This document shows, one piece after another, positions 58,901 through 64,000 of a stretch of DNA of 64,000 nt; the stretch's first letter is position 1; every line of letters starts with the position of its first letter. Origin of the DNA: Closterium sp. NIES-65. Taxonomy: Eukaryota > Streptophyta > Zygnematophyceae > Desmidiales > Closteriaceae. Where the stretch lies: NCBI GenBank assembly GCA_948144175.1, contig CANXME010002275.1, positions 1-64,000 of the forward strand, given 5' to 3'. The position numbers and the translations under genes were made by a program. A model generated the notes under the pieces. The model made no database searches and was not told the origin of the DNA. It was given only the letters and a program-made list of their open reading frames with translations.

Positions 58901-60671
58901 TCTCTCCGTAGTCCTCCTCCGCTGCTGCCTCGGGGTTCTCCTCACCCTTTTGCTGCTCTTTGGCTGCTGCACCACTCTCCTTAGGTTCACTGAACTTGCT
59001 GGTCCCTCCAGGTTTGCTCTTCTTGAGCTCATTCTCCTTAGCGCGACCGTTCGCGCCATCGTCGCTACCGACCGCTCCATCCTTGGTGGTGATGCTTGCT
59101 GCCACTTGCCTCTCCTTAGGCATAGGGACCACTGGAATCTGCCACATCTCGTTGTAGACATCCCTGTCCTCATGAAGGTCCCAGAGAATTCGATCGCCAA
59201 GCCTTGCGGTGTAGGTCTTGGCTCCCTTCGAGTTAGTGTCCATGCCGGCCTTTGCCAACCGCCGCACGGAAATCAGGTTTGCAGCAAGGCTGGGCACCCA
59301 AAGCACGTTCTTGAGGCCCACCATCTTCCCATCAGCACCCTTGAACATGGCCTTCCCCATGCCTTTCACCTCTGCTCGCTGCCCCAAAGCCGATGTGACA
59401 TGCTTCACCGGTGACGGCTCAAGTTCGGTGAGCAAGTCCGGGCGAGGTGTCATGCTATAGGTAGCGCCACTATCAATCACCCAGTAGTCCAGGGGGTGTA
59501 GGGTCACCTTCCCCACAGCTGCTGGCTCCTCAAAGTCTTCATCCTTCTCTGGACCAGCCGGTGCTTGCGTCGACACGAAGTAGAATAGACCCGGGTATCG
59601 ATCGTCGCTCGGGTCCTTGTCGTTGTCTCCGCTCTTCATGTTTGCAACTCCGCCACCGCGACCGCCACGGCCTCCACGGCCTCGTCCTCTCCCTCCTCCT
59701 GCTCCTCTACCCTCTTGGCCTTGAGCAGGGGTCCAACCATCAGGGAGTTTGTAGCAGTCGCGCCACATGTGTCCGCTCTTGTGGCAATAGTGACACTCGC
59801 CGTCGAATCGGCCGCGACCGCGTCCGTAGCTCTTGTCATTGCTGCCGTAACCGCCACTCCCGCGGCCTCCGCCGAAGTTGCTGCCACCAAACCTTCCTCC
59901 CCCTTTTCCTCTGCCTCTTCCTCGACCATATCCACGGCCGATGCTCGCTGCCCCAGCGCCATCCGCACTCGCCAACTCACGACGGCGGAAATCCTCTTGA
60001 AGGATAGCCCGCTTCACGTCTTCGAGCGAGAGGCGGGGCAAGTCGCGATTGAGGTTGATGATGAGCGAGGACCATGATTCGGGGAGTAGGGCCAGCAACT
60101 TGGTCTTCTTTTGGAGCTCACTATAGTTCAAATCAGCTCCCTCAAGCCGCGTCAACAAGTCGAAGAATTTCTGCACCCCTTCTTCTACCGCTTCATCCTC
60201 TTCAATTCGTAACGTCGCCATTTGCCGTTCCAACACCACAGCTACCGCCGCTGTTGCAGGAGCGTGTACACCCTTGAGAGCAGCCCATGCTTTTGGTCCC
60301 TTCTCTGGTTCACGCTGGAAAGGCTTGATGTGACGGATTTGGCTGCTCCCCAACGCTTGCCCAAGTAGGAGGTAGCCTTGTGCGCTCTTCCGCACCCACG
60401 GGCTCTTCTCCGGGTCGTTCTCGGGACGCTTCTCCGTTCCTTCCATCACCTCCAGCAGGTCATAGTGGTCAAATATGTTCTCCATTCTGAAGGACCACTC
60501 AGCAAAGTTGTCACCATTGAACTTGTCAAGGCCAAACACTCTAGGCTCATCCCTAGATGGGCCAACACTTGGTTGCACGGGCGCCATGGCTGAGTCACGG
60601 GGTTGGCCTTGAGCTTGGGCTTCTCCTCTACCACCAGCACCTCTGCCACCCCTTTCCTCATGTCCAGCCAT
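55902..60671 (-). CDS. Gag-Pol polyprotein of B' (copia type), intact
   Basis: 1,589 residues from ATG 60671 (MAGHEERGGRG), 21 bases after the PBS; the frame is open 11 codons further up, into the PBS, but without an ATG. Gag occupies about residues 1-370, with zinc knuckle Cys293, Cys296, His301, Cys306 between Arg/Gly-rich stretches that suggest RNA binding. Aspartic protease VIDSGA has Asp400. Zinc-binding pre-integrase motif: His617, His622, Cys652, Cys655. Integrase triad Asp682, Asp745, Glu781 shows classic D35E spacing. RT has Asp1175 and YVDD 1258-1261. RNase H has Asp1440, Glu1481/1483 and Asp1517, ending KLAGMALN. It packages element RNA, cuts itself, copies RNA to DNA and integrates it. 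No frameshift separates gag from pol, so Gag excess would need another mechanism. Compared with B it lacks all stops and shifts. Typical copia polyproteins are about 1,300-1,500 residues; this one is slightly long because of the Gly-rich and Glu-rich linkers. Confidence 0.96.
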   Translation of the reverse strand: MAGHEERGGRGAGGRGEAQAQGQPRDSAMAPVQPSVGPSRDEPRVFGLDKFNGDNFAEWSFRMENIFDHYDLLEVMEGTEKRPENDPEKSPWVRKSAQGYLLLGQALGSSQIRHIKPFQREPEKGPKAWAALKGVHAPATAAVAVVLERQMATLRIEEDEAVEEGVQKFFDLLTRLEGADLNYSELQKKTKLLALLPESWSSLIINLNRDLPRLSLEDVKRAILQEDFRRRELASADGAGAASIGRGYGRGRGRGKGGGRFGGSNFGGGRGSGGYGSNDKSYGRGRGRFDGECHYCHKSGHMWRDCYKLPDGWTPAQGQEGRGAGGGRGRGRGGRGGRGGGVANMKSGDNDKDPSDDRYPGLFYFVSTQAPAGPEKDEDFEEPAAVGKVTLHPLDYWVIDSGATYSMTPRPDLLTELEPSPVKHVTSALGQRAEVKGMGKAMFKGADGKMVGLKNVLWVPSLAANLISVRRLAKAGMDTNSKGAKTYTARLGDRILWDLHEDRDVYNEMWQIPVVPMPKERQVAASITTKDGAVGSDDGANGRAKENELKKSKPGGTSKFSEPKESGAAAKEQQKGEENPEAAAEEDYGESMWGAIASAAFSNPTSATGECDWLTLHRRMGHVALPILQQLVKNEMVAGIRVKGEPDEVLGCPTCIQAKFTRFPFSSSEATAKAPLDEVVMDVVGPLKLGAAGAEYFLTIVDVYTRMTWVYVLARKSDVAETLKTDWFPMVERQQDRLVKSIRTDRGGEFLSKEFGLWLKKNGIRHSLTMPYSPAMNGIAERANRTITEAARGLLIEAGLPDYFWPDAVRSACVAKNRALTHVGADKWVPYVEWLGRKPKVDMLRVFGCMCMALVPKHLRHNKLGAKAVWAVHLGMAQNSKGWLLWDPFTKKFLVSRDCKFMENFMYKDWKAENEAKIGVRFGEVKSSGLEHVELPLELSSGSTTTRQSSLVNGGEEANDAEEEEEEVQQVSERAPSLPSRTTSAPRIRATPQQRQGLQVPAAEEEGRGKRRVQPPNRLTYDALGKQGKTALAGAAMMVGDDEESDYEECAFAFFSPVEMPGEPATLKEALESSDAEEWKKAMESELKSIEENDTFELVELPEGRTAITSKWLFKIKSDADGKIERYKSRLVAKGYQQKEKVDFKELFAPVVKPTTLRTLFAGAAIKGWVVKQMDIVTAFLNGILEEEIFMAQPEGFDDGSGRVWKLKKALYGLKQAPRQWYMKLREVLEEIGFTPSTADHSLFMLGEGEQRSFMVVYVDDILIFSPSSDLVKEVMLKLHAKFKCKSLGDVNFYLGLHIERDVEKRSMRVHQRKYLEALAANFGQSEGHVATPFPSGFKCVKGPEEESVGEEERRRFHSLVGSLMYAAVNTRPDVAFATGQLARVVQCPNEEQVAAGMRVAKYLGQTPTVGLQYSAAAQRRQKGADGVEPGRLFLTAYSDASYASEPEDMTSVGGFICCVGGGPTAWESKKQVDQALSSVESEYMALFRAVREIVWQRRLLAELGEEQQGPTPLYCDSQGAIALAKNPVLHGLTKHMRVKWHWTRSMVTAGEVELRYVKTTGQPADMMTKRLVEQQHWKCCKLAGMALN

Positions 60672-60691
60672 TGTCAAAACTGCTCCAAGGC

Positions 60692-60703
60692 GCTCTGATA
60701 CCA
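60692..60703 (-). other. Primer-binding site of B'
   Basis: Minus-strand TGGTATCAGAGC, two bases from the 5' LTR; initiator Met-tRNA type. Confidence 0.94.
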
Positions 60704-60705
60704 CT

Positions 60706-61535
60706 TGTTATAGTCACAATAGGCTCCAATGTGCCTAAAACGAAAGATAGAGTGCACAGCCGGATTTCTGCACAGTGGCTTCAAACGTTCATAGCGTTCT
60801 GGTCACAACTTCAAATGACCTGATTCAACTTGGATCTGGAGCGTCTGAACGTCGCCTACAATAGGCAATTTAGATCGCACAATTTGATCAAGTATTGACG
60901 ACACAGTGTTGGTTTGAACGAACGGCACTATGGCAGCCACTATAGTCTTAGAACACAAAATAGGAAGAGATCTGAAGAGTTACGAGTTGGGAATGACTCC
61001 CAGCTCCTACAAACCCCAAGAGCCGAGGTACAGTGATGTGGAACAGTGCCACACTGTCCCCAACCACGAAGGGTCTCGAAACTACCCTTCACTAGGGCCT
61101 ACACCAAGTGAAATGTTACACTACACAAAGTAATGTAACTATCTTCAATATCTTGAGGTGTACCCTTTTGGCGAGCTTTGAAATCACCTGAGGCTTGACA
61201 CCAAGGCTCGGGCTCTTCATCACAAACTCATCCTTGAGTTTTTTGATGGGTCTGCTGCACACACCTGCGACACACCGAACGTTCAACACAGGACAAAATA
61301 GAAACCGCGCACGACAAAATAGAAACCGCGCGAGACACAAACGACCGCGTAACACGCGTCTAGCGATAACTCGCTATTGACTCAACACACACACTCGACA
61401 TCATGACTCAACATTCACACACAATTATAAGCATGAAATATATATTATCCCATGCCCTCATACCATTCCATACACACACACACATGCACGCACACGGACA
61501 ACAAGCCGAGTGCAAACCATAGGGTTGCACCAACA
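60706..61535 (-). repeat. 5' LTR of B'
   Basis: 830 bp, offset from 55031-55860 by 5,675 bp throughout with no difference seen. It should contain the promoter. Confidence 0.95.
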
Positions 61536-61834
61536 CCTACGTGCTGACTGACCTAGAAGAGTCGCCTCGTTCTCCTCCAAATCTGTACGTAGACAACAAG
61601 GCCATGCTGGCCTTGTGTCGGGAGCAGAGAGTGGAGCACAGAACGAAGCACATTGCTCTTCGCTACTTCCTTGCTCGTGAGCTGCAGTAGCATGGTCAGC
61701 TGCGCCTTGCTTACGTGGCCTCTGAGGCCAACACTGCTGATATCTTTACCAAGGCACTTCCGCCTTGTGGTCATCAGCGCTTCTGTACGATGTTAGGTCT
61801 TGTGCCTACTTGGCCTCACTTGCTTACTTCTTGA
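61536..61834 (+). pseudogene. RNase H tail of C5 gag-pol
   Basis: Continues C5 after B': VLTDLEESPRSPPNLYVDNKAMLALC, EHRTKHIALRYFLAREL, an in-frame TAG near 61688 (Gln in C2), then LAYVASEANTADIFTKAL and a natural TGA at 61832. Catalytic Asp in VDNKAM is present. Confidence 0.88.
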
Positions 61835-62030
61835 CCTTGCTATACTGTGATCTTTCTATACCTGCACTTGCTTGTTTCCCTTTATATATGATCTTGCATG
61901 TGAACTGGCCTTTTGGCCTTGCTCTTGTGCTTGGATTGTGTGGTGACTTTGTGATCCACCTTGAGCTTGCTTTGCTTTGCTTAACTGGTCTTGTGACCTC
62001 TTGTTCTCCCCCACTTTGCCTATGGGGGTG
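61835..62030 (+). other. 3' untranslated region and polypurine tract of C5
   Basis: About 200 bases homologous to the C2 3' region (GTGATCCACCTTGAGCTTGC block) and ending CCTATGGGGGTG (62019-62030). No gene. Confidence 0.8.
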
Positions 62031-62155
62031 TGTCAGACTCATATTATATAGCTTGTGTAGGCTATAGTGGGGTAGACACTATGGGGTACAGTTTCCTAGG
62101 GTTTCCTACTTGTACCCAATTTTATGCTAGTTCATTTCATTCCTCGATTCTAACA
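62031..62155 (+). repeat. 3' LTR of C5
   Basis: 125 bp, six substitutions against 49015-49139, followed by ACATT. Confidence 0.92.
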
Positions 62156-62160
62156 ACATT

Positions 62161-62257
62161 CACTATTATCAAAGTTCTCACAAAGACTTCCACTACCAAT
62201 CTCTACTAACGCATTCCTACCCTATCCAAGATCCTTACTCTAACATGGTATTAGAGC
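62161..62257 (+). repeat. 5' LTR of H, right end, with PBS
   Basis: Ends CTTACTCTAACA at 62245; PBS TGGTATTAGAGC at 62246-62257 (one substitution from the usual site). Confidence 0.82.
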
Positions 62258-62350
62258 TAGTTTGGATTATGGGAACTGCTAAAGACCTCAAAACATGCTC
62301 TTATTACAAGACATCCCTACACCAAGAACAAAAACATCAAGGGCATCAAC

Positions 62351-64000
62351 ATGCCAGGTGCAGATTGCGGTGAGGCTGGAGAAAATCCAGTACAGCCCTC
62401 CACCAATTTTGCTTCTACTACAACGTCTATGGACACATCGCTCCTCGAGCAGCTGATCTCCCGCATCAGCGCACTGGAGAGCCATTAGCTGATTAGCATC
62501 GACGGCTCCAGCTATGCCCTAAGACCTCCCGATCCTCAAGGAGCTGGATCTGAGCGATCCTTCACCTTTGACAACCGCGGAGCTCAAGGTTCTGCACAAG
62601 CATAACAGACGCATTACGAGTAAATGGCGTCAATGCAGAGCAAGTTCCTCTCAACATCGAAACTCAGGACAACGAAGCCCTTCAATGGGCAAGATTTCTA
62701 CACCTGGAGTTTCGAATTCGAATTACTAGCTCAGGGCGCTCGGATCTGGATGTATTACGACGAATCGTACGCATTCCCAACCAACGGCTCACCTCAGGAG
62801 AAGACGCAGTTTTACAACGAATCGCTCTTGGGCTTCACCGTCTTGATTCGGAACCTGTCGTCCGAAGAGCAGCTGAGCATTTGCCCCTTCAAGAACGAGT
62901 GGGCACCCGCGCAACAGTCCTAGGAACACCTGCGCACCTGCCACATGGCAACAGATTCGGTGACACTTAGTCGCCTACTCAACCAGCTGAACAATGTCAA
63001 GATGTTCCCCGGAGAAAAGGACGGACCATATATCAACCGCTGCAGGAACCTGAGAGACCAGTTCAGGAAAAGCGGCGGTAACTTCCCTGACGACATGTTC
63101 GTCACCATCATTCTCATTGGATTGAGCCCGAAATGGCGCCAGTGCAAGTCGCTCCTTCGTACTCAAGGGACCCTCAGTGAAACAGCCTTGTGTTCCATGC
63201 TCCTCTCCGAACAGAAGGAGATCGACCTGTACAACGAAAGAGGCAATAAGAAGGAGAAAATTGCTTTCTAAGCACAAGCGCCACCGGATAATAAAGAACT
63301 CTTCTGCAAGTACTGCAAGAAGACTGGGCATCAAGACTGCTGGAAGCTGAATGGCAATAACATTAACCAGAATGGTGCCACTGCTCACCAACAAGGAGGA
63401 GCTCCGGCGCGCAACCAGACAGTGTCACCACCAGCCGTCGCCAGCATGTCTCAAGTTCCGGCGCGTGTTTCTACGAACATAAACGACAAGGGCAAAAGCA
63501 AGGTTTTGACTTGCATGGTGCGTCGAGGACCGCCTCGCCCAAACCGGCACTACCGCTTCTTCCGCAACTGGGAGGACATGTTTGCAGACCCGCCTCAAGA
63601 ACGACCCGAAGGATCAATTGAAGATGAAGAAGAAAATGATCCAATGTACGACGAGCTGACAGTCGGACGGCCGCAGTGGATCTAAGAGTCGCCACCTGCA
63701 TACATAGCATACGATGAAGAAGGGTGTTATTATGACTACGAGAACGAGCACGACATGGAGCATCACATCACTCCGAAGGATGTGTATGAGAACGTAGCGT
63801 TGGAAAAGGATGTGTATGAGAACGTAACGTTGGAAAAGGGTGTGTATGAGAATGTAACGTTGGTAAAGGATGTGTATGAAAATGAAAGCACGATGCAGCG
63901 TGTTAGCATGTGTGGAAGCGACCTGTGCAACCTAGCTCGCAAAGAGAAGATACAGAGAGTGCAATAGGGAGGAATCTTGGAGAGCGAGAGTGGAGGGGAC
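62351..64000 (+). pseudogene. Gag of H, one frame with seven stops, running off the window
   Basis: A single phase from ATG 62351 (MPGADCGEAGENPVQ) reads as copia Gag to the window edge without a frameshift, but with TAG at 62486, TAA at 62603 and 62621, TAG at 62921, TAA at 63269 and 63683, and TAG at 63965. Clear parts are TTKPFNGQDFYTWSFEFELL, MATDSVTLSRLLNQL, FPGEKDGPYINRCRNLRDQF and MLLSEQKEIDLYNERG, the UBN2-type Gag pattern. A zinc knuckle follows at about 63304-63340 (CKYCKKTGHQDC), with two residues fewer than usual before the last Cys. Near the end is a four-unit acidic repeat. No stop is TGA. Most likely decayed by substitution; the stop at 62921 sits where related Gags have Trp. 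Confidence 0.82.
63776..63886 (+). repeat. Four 30-bp tandem units in H gag
   Basis: Units at 63776, 63806, 63836 and 63866 (last partial), encoding K(D/G)VYENV(A/T)LE-like decapeptides in phase. Units one to three differ at a few bases; the fourth diverges after VYEN. Confidence 0.88.

Larger units (their letters stand above)
55031..61535 (-). mobile_element. Intact copia LTR retrotransposon B' (recent insertion)
   Basis: 6,505 bp. Both LTRs are exactly 830 bp and I found no difference on reading them side by side. Target duplication CCTAC flanks the element (55026-55030, 61536-61540) and the C5 protein reading (LTYVLTDL) is restored when it is removed. PBS, polypurine tract and a single 1,589-codon gag-pol frame are all intact. 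Same family as B. Identical LTRs imply little time since insertion, and all catalytic motifs are kept, so it may be autonomous. Confidence 0.96.
49015..62155 (+). mobile_element. Short-LTR copia element C5 (contains B')
   Basis: 125-bp LTRs with six substitutions (about 5 percent), target duplication ACATT on both sides (49010-49014, 62156-62160). Without B' it is about 6.6 kb. The coding region is intact in order but has frameshifts, several stops, an RT active-site change and an internal deletion in the IN-RT linker. Confidence 0.93.
48662..64000 (+). mobile_element. Copia retrotransposon H (5' LTR split by C5; runs off the window)
   Basis: LTR-type sequence left of C5 (to 49014) and right of it (62161-62245) joins across the ACATT duplication into one LTR ending CTCTAACA, followed by PBS TGGTATTAGAGC and a gag frame that leaves the window. 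The 5' boundary of the LTR is not fixed; it lies between the F target site and about 48790. The LTR shares AAGGGAATGTACCCCT...GAGTACATGGCTAGCTAG with D, so D and H are related families. Confidence 0.78.

Noticed and set aside
8542-63968. Excess of TAG among in-frame stops, suggesting a reassigned UAG (or UAR) codon
   Set aside because: In B the five TAGs sit where the intact B' has Lys, Lys, Trp, Glu and Gln, which is not one amino acid. B' has 1,589 codons without any TAA or TAG. GC-rich genes use many NNG codons (AAG, GAG, CAG, TGG) that are one step from TAG, which explains the bias.
1-64000. Search for host protein genes, tRNA or rRNA genes
   Set aside because: All recognisable protein sequence is copia Gag or Pol. 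The tRNA-like signals are PBS sites, and the only unassigned pieces (26883-27240, 41346-41531) have no coding evidence.

Overview
The window is a stack of nested Ty1/copia-type LTR retrotransposons. I see no host gene, rRNA, tRNA gene or CRISPR array, and almost every base can be assigned to an element. The organism is most likely a green-lineage eukaryote (a streptophyte alga or plant with a repeat-swollen, GC-rich nuclear genome). The evidence is that most primer-binding sites read TGGTATCAGAGC or a close variant, complementary to plant-type initiator Met-tRNA, and all polyproteins have the copia order gag-PR-IN-RT-RNaseH. I cannot name the species from the sequence.

Layout, with names used only in this report. 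A (1-6689, +, about 1.1 kb LTRs) sits inside the 5' LTR of B (6690-12732, +, 830-bp LTRs). B sits in C1 (12733-15032, -, short LTR), and C1 interrupts the RT of D (15033-26882, +). D is broken again by E (15939-24913, -), a roughly 1.5-kb non-autonomous LTR element that has itself received C2 (16901-24356, +). D also carries an 875-bp probable solo LTR at 25152-26026. Unclassified sequence (26883-27240, 41346-41531) has received C3 (27241-41345, +), which contains G (29044-36351, -). F (41532-48656, +, 1.1-kb LTRs) lies next. The 5' LTR of H is split by C5 (49015-62155, +), which in turn contains B' (55031-61535, -). H gag runs off the right edge. Target-site duplications were read for C2, E, G, F, C5 and B', and imperfectly for C3, so the nesting order is well supported.

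B' is the one clearly intact element: two 830-bp LTRs with no difference found on reading, a perfect 5-bp duplication, PBS, polypurine tract and a single 1,589-codon gag-pol frame. It is probably recent and may be active. C2 is nearly as young by its LTRs but its frame is broken by single-base indels. F keeps one frame apart from two UGA codons. A, B, C1, C3, C5, D, G and H are decayed.

The five short-LTR elements (C1, C2, C3, G, C5: 'family C') are the most unusual. They share 123-133-bp LTRs, a hairpin just after the PBS whose two arms change together between copies, a long minisatellite leader whose unit differs in each copy, a glycine-tract Gag, an enlarged zinc knuckle (C-X13-C-X3/4-H-X4-C), and a short LREW motif that occurs both in Gag and in the linker between integrase and reverse transcriptase. 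I found no new defence system or operon; the novelty here lies in retrotransposon architecture.
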